DNA from: Desulfosporosinus youngiae DSM 17734
GTDB lineage: Bacteria > Bacillota > Desulfitobacteriia > Desulfitobacteriales > Desulfitobacteriaceae
Length of the DNA: 64,000 nt
Direction: 5' to 3'
Assembly (NCBI RefSeq): GCF_000244895.1
Contig: NZ_CM001441.1
Coordinates: 1,364,001-1,428,000 of the forward strand
The translations under genes and the position numbers were made by a program. Below, piece after piece: positions 34,809 through 43,871 of this stretch (positions are counted from its first letter, which is position 1; every line of letters starts with the position of its first letter). Below the pieces are notes generated by a model. The model was not told the origin of the DNA, made no database searches, and saw nothing but the letters and a program-made list of their open reading frames with translations.

Positions 34809-36008
34809 TTGCCAAACATTCACTATGACCCTGAGCGGATTCTCAATGGATTTACTGAAGAAAGTCTGAAAGATATAGCAAAGCGGTTGAAACGAAGAAT
34901 AAGGGTTAAAAAAAGCGATGTCATTGAGGATATTTTAGCTCTGCCTAAAGGCAAACCTGCTGACATAGGCAAGGTTTGGCAAGAAATCAATCGAAGTTTA
35001 AGAAGGGAATTGGAAGAGTTCTCCCTAAAGGGAAGCGAAGTTTTTCCTCCCATTGAAATGCCAAAAGAGGAGCAATTCAAGGTTAGTTATATGTTCACTT
35101 TGAGCTCGAACCCTGAGATTAGAGCAGCGGGAGAAAAATTATATTGTCAGGCCCAGGAAGCCGAGCCGGAGAAGGACGAATATATAAGACCGGAGGTAAT
35201 GGCCGGCAAGCTGGGAGAATTGCCCCGCATTGGAGATGAACGCTTGATAGCTGAAAAAAATGAAATAGAACAAATAGAAGCAAGTGAGGTCATAGACTCT
35301 ATTGTCGGAGAAGTGAGAAGCTCGTTAGAGGTTCCGGAAGTTGAAATGAAGCAAGTTAAAGGTGCAGAGGACAAACCAAAAATGATAAATAGCAACACAA
35401 AGGATAAAGTGTATTCCAGACGACAGGGGACAACAGAAACCTTCGAACTCCAAAAGAAACTAAAGAATCTGGAACGGAAATTGAGAAAAACATATTCGGA
35501 AGGACTAAGTACCAGAGAGCAACTGGAAAATCTGAAAGGTGAATTGACCGCCTTAAGAGTTCAATTGCATAAGGAAAAAGAGGAAAATGAAAACTATCGT
35601 CATCAGGTTCAAGTGCTTGAAGCGGAACGAATAGGAAAAAACAGAGAAATAGAATTATTGAAAAAGAAACTGGAACAATTGCAATACAATGACCTGCTGC
35701 AGATTAGGATTGAACAAAATGCTAAATTGGACCTTGCGGCCTACTACGGCAGGAAAGCGTTGATTTTTGCCGAACATGATCATGATCTGGACAGCAGACT
35801 GAATGCCTTGGGTATCATCCCAATCTGGGCCATGGAAATTGATTGGAATCGTCCAAGACGCAGAATGTCAACTTGTCAAATAGTTCTTTATAAAATGGAT
35901 AGCGAGAAACTAAAAAAACTTGAAGAGATTCGAGAAATCGCCAGGTACCTGAATGTTCCGTGCAGCGAGCTCTTGGATGTAGTAGGAGGCAGTGATGATC
36001 AGAGATAG
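34809..36008 (+). CDS. Coiled-coil protein of the McrBC-like operon
   Basis: 399 residues. The first ~45 residues (FTEESLKDIAKRLKRRIRVK…) look like a small helical nucleic-acid-binding module of the SAP/Rho-N kind. A charged linker follows, then a strong coiled coil at about 212-300 with heptad-like Leu/Glu/Lys pattern. The C-terminal ~95 residues (KALIFAEHDHDLDSRLNALG…, VPCSELLDVVGG) predict as an alpha/beta fold, perhaps DUF2325-like. I do not recognise the whole protein. TTG start with a strong GAGGAGGGGAG. It overlaps the McrB-like gene, so the three genes form an operon. Confidence 0.7.
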   Translation: MPNIHYDPERILNGFTEESLKDIAKRLKRRIRVKKSDVIEDILALPKGKPADIGKVWQEINRSLRRELEEFSLKGSEVFPPIEMPKEEQFKVSYMFTLSSNPEIRAAGEKLYCQAQEAEPEKDEYIRPEVMAGKLGELPRIGDERLIAEKNEIEQIEASEVIDSIVGEVRSSLEVPEVEMKQVKGAEDKPKMINSNTKDKVYSRRQGTTETFELQKKLKNLERKLRKTYSEGLSTREQLENLKGELTALRVQLHKEKEENENYRHQVQVLEAERIGKNREIELLKKKLEQLQYNDLLQIRIEQNAKLDLAAYYGRKALIFAEHDHDLDSRLNALGIIPIWAMEIDWNRPRRRMSTCQIVLYKMDSEKLKKLEEIREIARYLNVPCSELLDVVGGSDDQR

Positions 36009-38070
36009 CAGAATTTGGAACTCAATTATTATTGGGAAACCAGTTATTGAGAGCATTGATGTCGATATAAACTCCCAGTCGCTGCGCATGCAAGTCAATA
36101 TGATTTCCATTTTACCGGATAGTTTACACAAGGCCTTAGATGGAAGACGGCAAATAACCATTTGGGGCAAGGATTTAATGTTAGCCGGATTTCCGGACGA
36201 ACTTGTGACGACCTCTCATTTTCGGCAGTATGAAATCAATGAAGGCCGCAAAGCACGAGCCAAAGAATTTTTTAAAACACGGCTACTCTCGTTTACAGTA
36301 GAAGCTGTTAAGAAAGACACCTACCGAGTGTATTTTAACGGAAAGAATGTTGCCTTTCATGAGACTCCCGTTCAATTTAATCCGTTGACATCTCAATTCA
36401 CACCCATACCTATTATTGCTAAAGACGTGCCGGTTGAGCATGTCTGCAAGATTTTTTACGAGAAGCACCCTTCGGTTGACTTTATTTCCTATCAATACCC
36501 TGAGGATCCGCCCTTAGTCATTGGCTATCAGAAACATTTTTTTGGATGCCAGTCCGGCTGGCTGGGTGAACTTAAGCAGCACTGGCGCATCTATTGTCCG
36601 GATGGGGAAGAAGTGACCTGTGTCCCGGCTCAAATACCGGAAAGTCAAATTCTCCGGCGTGGTACCTTAGCCTTTTTACTGGATGAGGATTTAAATGGAA
36701 TCAGTCAGCAAATCTTAAATTGCAAGCCCTTTCCAAGTAATGAATTCATCAAGTGCTTTGGTGCGGCGGCTCAAGCCAATACAGCAGACCGTGCGCTGCA
36801 ATCAGAAAAAGCTGAGCCTAAAGCAACCGCTGTTTTCCTCCCTTCAATGACCGATGAGGGCAGGAGTAAGGGGTCTGATGAAGGTCAAACCGAGCCCCCT
36901 GTCATAGTGGATAATGGGGAGCAGACATTTATTAATGATCTGAATCACGTAGCCCTATCAAATCAGTTGGTGTACGATATGGAGGACCTTGTCAATTTTC
37001 ATATAGCGATTAAAACCGGTTCCTTAGTTGTTTTGGCCGGAATGTCCGGGGTTGGCAAATCTCAGCTGGTCATTAACTATGCCCGAGCGTTAGGTCTCTC
37101 AGGAGTGGATGAAGCCGGTGAAGAACGTAAACAGTTTTTATTTATTCCGGTTCGTCCCAGCTGGAATGACGACGCGGATTTAATCGGCTTTTATGATGCA
37201 ATTCACAAAATTTACAGACCGGCGGAAACCGGACTCGTTGATTTGCTTATAGAAGCAGCGAAAGAAGATAACAAAGATAAACTCTATCTCATTTGCTTTG
37301 ATGAAATGAATCTGGCCCGGGTTGAACATTACTTCAGTCAATTTTTAAGCATATTGGAGCTTGTAGATGATCGCTATTTAACCTTATACAGCGAAAAGCT
37401 GGCTCCCGAGGTGTATAACCGGCACGAGTATTCGCCGCGGGTTCCGATTGGGAATAATGTATTTTTTGTGGGCACGGTCAATATTGATGAATCTTCCTTT
37501 CAATTTAGTGATAAGGTTCTTGACCGGGCGAATGTCATTAACCTCAAAATTTTTGAGTCCTTACGCGCTTGGAAAATGAAGTTTGAAGAGAAAACCGTCG
37601 GCAAAACATCCGAAGAAGGGGCACAACTATCCCCTGTACCGGGCAATGTCTTTTCTTCCTGGTGTAATAATTCAGTGACCGAGATTGGCTTGACTGATCT
37701 TGAAATTGACTTTCTGGATGAGTTGAATTCAGCGCTGCGCAAAATTGATAAAGACCGGGTAATAGGTTATCGGATTATTCGTCAAATTGGATCCTACCTC
37801 AAGAACATTCCTTCCAGCAACGAAGGGAAGGGGCTTCTCGACCGCGGTAAGGCCTTTGATCTTCAACTGGTACAGCGAATCATGACCAAGTTTAAAGGCT
37901 CGGAATCCGATTTGGAACCATTCTTAGGTAAATACCCGGAACGCGAACAAGCTGCCAGTCAAATCCTTAAATTATTTGATAAGTATTCCGAAGTTTCGAC
38001 CTTTAGCTATTCCCGGGATGTTTGCCATAAAAAAGCAAAGGAACTTTTGGATCATGGCTATGCATCTTGA
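35995..38070 (+). CDS. McrB-like AAA+ ATPase with novel N-terminal region
   Basis: About 691 residues. The C-terminal half is an AAA+ motor of the McrB type: Walker A GMSGVGKS near residue 347, PVRPSWNDDADLIGFYD, Walker B LICFDEMNLARVEHYFSQFL near 430 and the sensor-like GTVNIDES near 492. McrB proteins normally use GTP to translocate DNA and recruit the McrC nuclease. The ~300-residue N-terminal region, rich in aromatic and basic residues, matches no recognition domain I know (not an evident DUF3578, EVE or YTH). GTG 35992 and ATG 35995 both follow GGAGG; overlap with the genes on both sides suggests coupled translation. Confidence 0.85.
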   Translation: MIRDSRIWNSIIIGKPVIESIDVDINSQSLRMQVNMISILPDSLHKALDGRRQITIWGKDLMLAGFPDELVTTSHFRQYEINEGRKARAKEFFKTRLLSFTVEAVKKDTYRVYFNGKNVAFHETPVQFNPLTSQFTPIPIIAKDVPVEHVCKIFYEKHPSVDFISYQYPEDPPLVIGYQKHFFGCQSGWLGELKQHWRIYCPDGEEVTCVPAQIPESQILRRGTLAFLLDEDLNGISQQILNCKPFPSNEFIKCFGAAAQANTADRALQSEKAEPKATAVFLPSMTDEGRSKGSDEGQTEPPVIVDNGEQTFINDLNHVALSNQLVYDMEDLVNFHIAIKTGSLVVLAGMSGVGKSQLVINYARALGLSGVDEAGEERKQFLFIPVRPSWNDDADLIGFYDAIHKIYRPAETGLVDLLIEAAKEDNKDKLYLICFDEMNLARVEHYFSQFLSILELVDDRYLTLYSEKLAPEVYNRHEYSPRVPIGNNVFFVGTVNIDESSFQFSDKVLDRANVINLKIFESLRAWKMKFEEKTVGKTSEEGAQLSPVPGNVFSSWCNNSVTEIGLTDLEIDFLDELNSALRKIDKDRVIGYRIIRQIGSYLKNIPSSNEGKGLLDRGKAFDLQLVQRIMTKFKGSESDLEPFLGKYPEREQAASQILKLFDKYSEVSTFSYSRDVCHKKAKELLDHGYAS

Positions 38071-39823
38071 GGACAAAGGAATTTCGATCGTTTTTTACTT
38101 AGGAAGGCAAGACAGTCCCTGTCTGGTTAGTCAGCACAGCGTAATTGAAGTTTTTGAACGGGAAAACCTTTACGTTTCTTATAGTTCAGACGAGAAGGAT
38201 GCCTACCTGTATATCGATGGGTTAGACGGCTATGATTCTTCGCTGCTTCATCTTGATGAAGAAGGGATTCCCTGTTTAAGATCAGGCACCTATCATTTTC
38301 CTCTCTATTGTGATGCCAATGAAGATTACCCGCTGATCCCCGGGGATTATATGGTGTTTGTAAAACGAAAAGGGGAAGTCAGTGATTTAATTGAAGCTAC
38401 ATTGCGGGTCAGACCGAATAACATCACTGAAGACCAGCTGGATGTGATGCGCAATGAGCTTAATGACATGGTTCAGGGGTTAGCCTATGATCAGATGCGT
38501 ACTAGTCATGGGATTAAACTCTGGGGGGAGAACGGTTTACTCCCTACGGTCGTGTTAGCCGAATATGTCCTTTTGAAGTATATGGTTAAAGAACTGGGCT
38601 TACCCCTACAGGACTTGGCGCGTCACCCGGAGCCATTGTTGGAACGCCAGTACCGTGAAGTGAAGTCTAACGTGAATTGTAAACAAGATGGCAAGTCCTA
38701 TCGCTGGTTGTTATCCCTTCAAGGGCAGCGGGCTAATGCAGCGGCTAAAAGTATGGCTCAGCCTGAGGTGATTTTAGGCGTCATCGAACACCTCACCTAC
38801 GATACCCCTGAAAACCGGATGGTTCTGGGATTTCTTCAGTGTGTTTCATCTCAAATGGAATTTGTCTTACGCTCAATCAGGAAGACGATTGCCGAAGAAC
38901 AACGGGCCATCTATTCAAGAGCCCCCTATGCCGACTTGCAAAAATCCACAAGCCATGAAGTGAGAGCTTCGCAGGTGAAAATTGAACGGCTTGAATCCAT
39001 GGAACGGGAAATGAAAAAGGGAATATTCGACGTACAAACTTTTATGGATCACCCTGTATTCAGAGGGCTTAAACCGTTAAAAACCTTCAGTCATTTCTCT
39101 CTGAAGATGCAGCGGGATTGGCGTTACAAGAAAGTAGCTTCCTGGTGGAAGCAGCTGAGAGATCAGGGCTTCGAAATTCCCCAATGTCACGATTTCAAAG
39201 TGCAGTGGAAACGTACGGATGTTTTATATGAATACTGGTGTTACATAAAAACCATCATTGCGTTAGAACAGGTGGGATTCGCCCCGGTTGCCGGTTGGAT
39301 TTATGATGCATCTTATCGGACAAATCAAGAGATAATGTTTCCGGTCCTTCAAGAGGATACTATAGTGGAAATGGTAAAAGGCTTAATCCGGCTCGCAGTG
39401 TCCTTTAATGAGAAAATGCCGCGCGCCAAGCGAAGTGCCATAAGAAACAGCCGGATCCTCTATATGGAAGGAACGAATTATAAACCCGATATTCGAATTG
39501 ATATTTTTATAAGAGATGTGTATAAAGGTTCTATTGTCGTTGATGCCAAGTATCGTAAGAGATTAAATATTTGGAACAATGACAGGGTCGAAGATGACAA
39601 CCGTCCGAAAAATATGAACACCCTGCAGAATTATTCGAACTCCCTGAAGTACGTCGGAGATCCTGCAGGGGTATCCAAGGCAATTAAAGTTATCGCCTTA
39701 CATCCCAGTTATGGATCTGAGATTGAGGAAATCGAAGATACAAATGTCAGTATTATTCAACTGCGGCCGAAAGAACGGCTGACACACTACTCCGGCTATC
39801 TGCAGGGTTTGATCCAAGGCTAG
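38054..39823 (+). CDS. McrC-like DUF2357 nuclease
   Basis: About 589 residues. The central part has the DUF2357 pattern (…LRSIRKTIAEEQRA…, FSLKMQRDWRYKKVASWWKQL). The C-terminal part has a PD-(D/E)XK nuclease core: PDIRIDIFI near 477 and VVDAKYRK near 495 provide the Asp and Asp-x-Lys. McrC homologues cut nucleic acid when driven by their McrB motor. ATG 38054 overlaps the motor gene by 17 bases and has AAAGGA upstream; an open frame extends further up to TTG 37976 but only inside the motor gene. Together with the coiled-coil protein this forms a candidate type IV restriction-like system. Confidence 0.8.
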   Translation: MAMHLEDKGISIVFYLGRQDSPCLVSQHSVIEVFERENLYVSYSSDEKDAYLYIDGLDGYDSSLLHLDEEGIPCLRSGTYHFPLYCDANEDYPLIPGDYMVFVKRKGEVSDLIEATLRVRPNNITEDQLDVMRNELNDMVQGLAYDQMRTSHGIKLWGENGLLPTVVLAEYVLLKYMVKELGLPLQDLARHPEPLLERQYREVKSNVNCKQDGKSYRWLLSLQGQRANAAAKSMAQPEVILGVIEHLTYDTPENRMVLGFLQCVSSQMEFVLRSIRKTIAEEQRAIYSRAPYADLQKSTSHEVRASQVKIERLESMEREMKKGIFDVQTFMDHPVFRGLKPLKTFSHFSLKMQRDWRYKKVASWWKQLRDQGFEIPQCHDFKVQWKRTDVLYEYWCYIKTIIALEQVGFAPVAGWIYDASYRTNQEIMFPVLQEDTIVEMVKGLIRLAVSFNEKMPRAKRSAIRNSRILYMEGTNYKPDIRIDIFIRDVYKGSIVVDAKYRKRLNIWNNDRVEDDNRPKNMNTLQNYSNSLKYVGDPAGVSKAIKVIALHPSYGSEIEEIEDTNVSIIQLRPKERLTHYSGYLQGLIQG

Positions 39824-39956
39824 GCGAAACAGGGGGACAGGTGCACTGTTTTGCCGAGGGGTCAGTTATGATGTCTGGTCATTTTGTCTTGCCAGGCAGT
39901 TCCGTCAACAAAGTTTGATGTCCAATTTTTTTCGTCCAAGGCAAGGAGGGGATTAT

Positions 39957-40160
39957 TTGTATATTGTTGATCGATTTGAAGAGAACTGGGCTATTATTGA
40001 AACCGAAAATCGTACCATGTTTAAATTACCCCGCAGTATATTGCCAATCGATCTGAAAGAAGGGGATGTCATAAACATTCAGGTCAGTATTAATTCTGAA
40101 GCAACAAAGCAGCGTTCGGATAAAGCTAAAAGTCTGTTGGATAACTTTTTCGGTGAGTGA
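39957..40160 (+). CDS. DUF3006 family protein
   Basis: A 67-residue protein of the DUF3006 family (LYIVDRFEENWAIIETENR, then LPIDLKEGDVI and a basic helix). The family often sits beside ComEC-like metallo-beta-lactamase proteins, as here. The start TTG 39957 follows AAGGAGGGG at the right distance and matches the normal family N-terminus; a longer frame from 39915 adds 14 residues not typical of the family. It overlaps the next gene's open frame. Confidence 0.75.
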   Translation: MYIVDRFEENWAIIETENRTMFKLPRSILPIDLKEGDVINIQVSINSEATKQRSDKAKSLLDNFFGE

Positions 40161-40182
40161 ATCAGAAAGGGGTCTGCATAAA

Positions 40183-41355
40183 TTGTCATGTCGTAGAAAG
40201 TGGTTGATCCCAACCATTTTATCCAGTATCGTTCTCGCCGTATTAGTTCTTTCCGGATGCAGCCAAGGGGAAACGGCTCCTGTTGCAACCCCTTCTGTAA
40301 ATCATGGAATATTACAAGTTCATTTCCTGGATGTCGGTCAGGCGGATAGTGCTCTCTTAATTTCTCCCGGCGGAGAGGCGATTCTTATTGATGGCGGAAA
40401 CAATGACGATGGACCAAAGGTGGTTGATTATTTAAAAGCACAGGGGGTCAGAGAGCTTTCTGCCATCGTCGCAACTCATCCTCATGAAGATCACATAGGA
40501 GGATTGGATTCAGTCCTTCAAAGCATACCTACTAAAACCGTCTATATGCCAAATGCTGCTTCTAATACTAGAACCTTCGAAGACTTTATTGCGGCAGTCA
40601 ATACCAGTGGCGCAGAAAAAATTCAGGCCAAATCAGGAGTAAACCTGAACATTCCGGATCTTACAGGGGTGTTTCTGGCACCAAATAATAGCGGTTATAA
40701 AGAACTGAATAATTTCAGTGCCGTTCTAAAAGTGACCTATGGCAAAGTAGCCTTTCTTTTCGAAGGAGATGCCGAAGATATTTCAGAAGCAGAAATGCTG
40801 AAGAACGGACAAGATTTGAAAGCAAATGTGCTTAAAGTAGGCCATCATGGGAGTAACAGTTCAACAACCAGCGGATTTTTGAAAGCTGTAGCTCCACAAC
40901 ATGCCATTATTTCAGTGGGGGCTGATAATGAATACGGTCACCCAACGCCTGCCATCTTGGATAGATTAGCTAAGGCCGGAACCAACGTTTACAGAACGGA
41001 TCAATCAGGAACGATTATTGTCACAACGGATGGAGAATCTATAAAAATTAATAAGACGGATTCAATTGAGCTGTCAGATATTGATCTCCATGGGGAAGTA
41101 GTGACCATAACTAATCGCAGTAATTCGGAGGTCAATCTGTCAGGGTGGAAATTAGTGAGTGAAGTCGGTGATCAAACCTATCATTTTCCATCGGGTACGA
41201 CGGTGACAGCAGGGGGATCGCTTAAAGTTGTCAGCGGGGAAAATGCAGGGGCAGGAGCGGATACACTGGTTTGGACCCAATCAAATATTTGGAACAATAA
41301 TGGTGATCCCGGAGCACTTTACGATAGTCAAGGAAAGTTGGTATCCAAACGATAA
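40183..41355 (+). CDS. Secreted ComEC-like metallo-beta-lactamase lipoprotein with lamin-tail domain
   Basis: About 390 residues. A lipoprotein signal (hydrophobic stretch then LVLSGCSQG, Cys ~25) leads to a metallo-beta-lactamase domain resembling the ComEC/Rec2 nuclease domain: HFLDVGQADSALL, THPHEDHIGGLD (the HxHxDH motif), FEGDAEDI, VGHHGSNSST and GHPTP. A lamin-tail (LTD) domain ends the protein (about 300-390, SWxL-like SGWKLVSEVGD). It may degrade extracellular DNA or another phosphodiester at the cell surface. TTG 40183 is preferred over GTG 40153 because the signal peptide then starts correctly. Confidence 0.85.
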   Translation: MSCRRKWLIPTILSSIVLAVLVLSGCSQGETAPVATPSVNHGILQVHFLDVGQADSALLISPGGEAILIDGGNNDDGPKVVDYLKAQGVRELSAIVATHPHEDHIGGLDSVLQSIPTKTVYMPNAASNTRTFEDFIAAVNTSGAEKIQAKSGVNLNIPDLTGVFLAPNNSGYKELNNFSAVLKVTYGKVAFLFEGDAEDISEAEMLKNGQDLKANVLKVGHHGSNSSTTSGFLKAVAPQHAIISVGADNEYGHPTPAILDRLAKAGTNVYRTDQSGTIIVTTDGESIKINKTDSIELSDIDLHGEVVTITNRSNSEVNLSGWKLVSEVGDQTYHFPSGTTVTAGGSLKVVSGENAGAGADTLVWTQSNIWNNNGDPGALYDSQGKLVSKR

Positions 41356-41369
41356 AAACAGGGGCAAAG

Positions 41370-41434
41370 GAAAACAGGGGGACAGGTGCCGTGTTTCGTT
41401 AAAACGAAACACGGCACCTGTCCCCCTGTTTTTT
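41370..41434. terminator. Long perfect hairpin, bidirectional terminator
   Basis: AAAACAGGGGGACAGGTGC and the next 11 bases pair perfectly with the mirror arm ending CCCCCTGTTTTTT; loop of about two bases. It separates the convergent lipoprotein and membrane protein genes. It belongs to a small repeat family (see 39829 and 62637). Confidence 0.8.
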
Positions 41435-41438
41435 GATT

Positions 41439-42320
41439 TTAGTAGAAGAAGTTGACTAAGTTAGCTGTGTTTCCAAGTTTGGCTTCGAATTCTTCGGTTT
41501 TACCATCCAAGGTTATTTTTACTTGGTATGCTTGGTTGCTGGGTATTAAGCCATTGCCTCCTCCTGAACCAAGTGTGATAACCTTTGTAAGCTCTTTAGG
41601 GGTTATTTCATCGCGTGTGCCGCCCATGTGGCTTGCGATAGTGCTGAAGCTATACTCAAGCGGAACTGGCTTCTCGGGGATTTGGCCTTTGTAAGTGATA
41701 GTAGGGGCTTTAGTATGATACCTCTCATACCGGACCTTGTTTTCACTATCAGTCCAGAAATGTTCATAATATTTTATAGAAACTTTGGCCGTCCAACTTG
41801 GGCTCTCACCGGTGAAGACAATCTCCTTTCCGGCATTAAGGCCGGTGAAGATTACCCGATTGATCTTCTTTAGATAATCATAAATTGCTTGATCACTTTC
41901 CTCGTTCGGATAGGGTATGGCATAGACTAGCTGAAGGTTTTTCACCCTGAATAGTCTGGGATAGTAAGTTTTTTCTTTAAGCGTAAACGCAAACTTTTGT
42001 ATCAGCCCATACTCATCCTTGAACTTTGCTTCTCTCTCGACAAAGGAATTAAATGTATATATAAATAGATAGTTTCCACGAGAATCAGTGTAGATCGTCG
42101 GTTCAGTATCTTCGATCATATAATCCTTTGAGTAAAGTAAGGTTGCAGGCTTAAAGGAGATCCCTTCCATTTTAAACGTCCGAATAACATCGTACGCATT
42201 AAGTATCTCTTTCCCTGTTGCTTCCTTTGCCTTGTAGGTTATTAATACGGAACTAATGAGAATAGCAATAATAAAGAAAATCAAAATCACCCGGTTAAAC
42301 TTGAAAAGGTGTTTAATCAT
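41439..42320 (-). CDS. Membrane-anchored protein of unknown function
   Basis: 293 residues with one N-terminal membrane segment (about residues 9-29, RVILIFFIIAILISSVLI), the rest predicted outside the cytoplasm and rich in aromatic residues and beta strands. No conserved motif is recognised. A Gly-rich stretch (GSGGGNGLIP) lies near residue 255. ATG start; a GGAATGAGG-like site precedes it. Convergent with the lipoprotein gene and divergent from the PucR regulator. Confidence 0.7.
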   Translation of the reverse strand: MIKHLFKFNRVILIFFIIAILISSVLITYKAKEATGKEILNAYDVIRTFKMEGISFKPATLLYSKDYMIEDTEPTIYTDSRGNYLFIYTFNSFVEREAKFKDEYGLIQKFAFTLKEKTYYPRLFRVKNLQLVYAIPYPNEESDQAIYDYLKKINRVIFTGLNAGKEIVFTGESPSWTAKVSIKYYEHFWTDSENKVRYERYHTKAPTITYKGQIPEKPVPLEYSFSTIASHMGGTRDEITPKELTKVITLGSGGGNGLIPSNQAYQVKITLDGKTEEFEAKLGNTANLVNFFY

Positions 42321-42485
42321 AATTCCTCATTCCTTCGTTTAATATCAGATGCTTGGTATCCCTAATTATACCATTAACCCTAAGGAGACTTTGCCGAATA
42401 TTGAAAGAAAACTTGAACTTTCAGTGCTAAATTCAGGTGGGAACAAAAGTGAGTTCTTGACTCCGAAACTTAGTTTCGACAATAC

Positions 42486-42526
42486 TTGACAATATCGTCA
42501 ACAAAACGAGTGAAATCTGATATAAT
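42486..42526 (+). promoter_or_regulatory. Promoter and possible operator of the PucR-type regulator
   Basis: TATAAT (42521-42526) and TCAACA (42498-42503) are 17 bases apart. TTGAC-AATATC-GTCAA, an inverted repeat at 42487-42501, overlaps the -35, and GAAAC-TTA-GTTTC lies about 20 bases further up; either could be an autoregulatory site. Confidence 0.45.
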
Positions 42527-42605
42527 AGTTAAAATGCTTTATTATTATAAACATACTCTAGAAAAGGACAACGAATCTGTCCCCTTGTCCCAGAGGAGGA
42601 ATGTT

Positions 42606-43829
42606 ATGGATATTTATGAGGTGCAAAGGGTGCAATCTGACTTATTAAAGATTGTTGCAGAAGGAGCCGGAGTCACAGGGATTGCTGAGGCCCTTATTAA
42701 AGTGACTGAAGCCCCAGTCGTTGTGACGAATGAATTTTATAAAGTCCTCGCTTCCAGCCATGAGGACTACCCAAGAAACTCATTTGTTAGAAGCAGTACT
42801 ATTGGAACTGAAAAGAACCCGGGATTATGTCAGGTAAGTCTGGGCAGCAAGATGAATCAAGCTTATGTCTTTCCAAGTTTTATAAAGAATGAATTACTCG
42901 GTTTTCTGTTTGTGTTCAGCGAAACACCGAATTCGGCGGACATTCAAACCTTAGGTGAGGCTGTGTCTCTCGTTTTAGCGGTTCAGTTGGCGAAGGAAAA
43001 GGAGTTTTCCTTGACGGAGAAGACGTATATCGATGCCTTTATGTTTGACTTGCTTTATGGCAATATTGAATCCGGAGAGGATATCATCTCCAGAGGGGAA
43101 CTTTGGGGATGGGATTTAAGCCGACCTCAATGTGTCATAGTATTCGAATTGGATGATTACGACTATTTTTCGGGAGATAGAAAGCTGCTTGAGGTACTTT
43201 TTGACAGCGTGCAAGCTGTGATGAACGAAATGAGCGAAAAACCTATTCTGACCAAAAAAAAGGGAGAAGTAATTGCGATCCTTTTCAAGTCCAAGGACAG
43301 CAAGCAGGAACAAAGAGAATATACCAAGTTATTAGTCGATAAGATCAAAAGCCTTGTACAACATAGAATTCCCTCTAAAGTACTTCGTCTGGGAATTGGA
43401 AGAATCTACAAAAATGCCAAAGATGTTTTTCGGAGTTACCAAGAAGCAAAAGTCGCCTTGGAATTGGGTAAGCTGATGGATTCGAGATTGCAAACTCCTT
43501 TTTTTATTAAATTAGGGTTAGCCAGAATTTTATATAATCATGACCGGCATGAATTAGCAGAACTATACAAAGAGACTTTAGGGGAACTTGAGCGTTATGA
43601 TCTTCAGCACAATACCGATTTTATGAAAACCTTAGAAACCTTCTTAGCACACCGCTGTGATTTAAAGGAGACTGCTAAAGTCAGTTTTGTACATCCCAAC
43701 ACGTTACGTTATCGCTTGAAGAAGATCGAAGAAATTCTAGATGTTGACCTGGATGATTTCGATACTAAACTTAATCTTATGGTTGCCTTCAAAATTAAAT
43801 TTTTGAAGAAGGCTGAGCTTGATAAGTAG
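42606..43829 (+). CDS. PucR/CdaR-type transcriptional regulator
   Basis: 407 residues. An N-terminal sensing region (about 1-130, GAF-like with VVVTNEFYKVLASS) is followed by a CdaR/GGDEF-like middle domain (about 160-300) and a C-terminal PucR helix-turn-helix, LKETAKVSFVHPNTLRYRLKKIEEILDVDL, near residue 370. ATG 42606 follows AGAGGAGGA; an upstream ATG in frame lies before this site. It directly precedes the molybdoenzyme genes and may control them, with the inducer unknown. Confidence 0.85.
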   Translation: MDIYEVQRVQSDLLKIVAEGAGVTGIAEALIKVTEAPVVVTNEFYKVLASSHEDYPRNSFVRSSTIGTEKNPGLCQVSLGSKMNQAYVFPSFIKNELLGFLFVFSETPNSADIQTLGEAVSLVLAVQLAKEKEFSLTEKTYIDAFMFDLLYGNIESGEDIISRGELWGWDLSRPQCVIVFELDDYDYFSGDRKLLEVLFDSVQAVMNEMSEKPILTKKKGEVIAILFKSKDSKQEQREYTKLLVDKIKSLVQHRIPSKVLRLGIGRIYKNAKDVFRSYQEAKVALELGKLMDSRLQTPFFIKLGLARILYNHDRHELAELYKETLGELERYDLQHNTDFMKTLETFLAHRCDLKETAKVSFVHPNTLRYRLKKIEEILDVDLDDFDTKLNLMVAFKIKFLKKAELDK

Positions 43830-43871
43830 CCTGTATGACATCCGGAAGCATTGGGGAGGGGGGAGAGGCAG

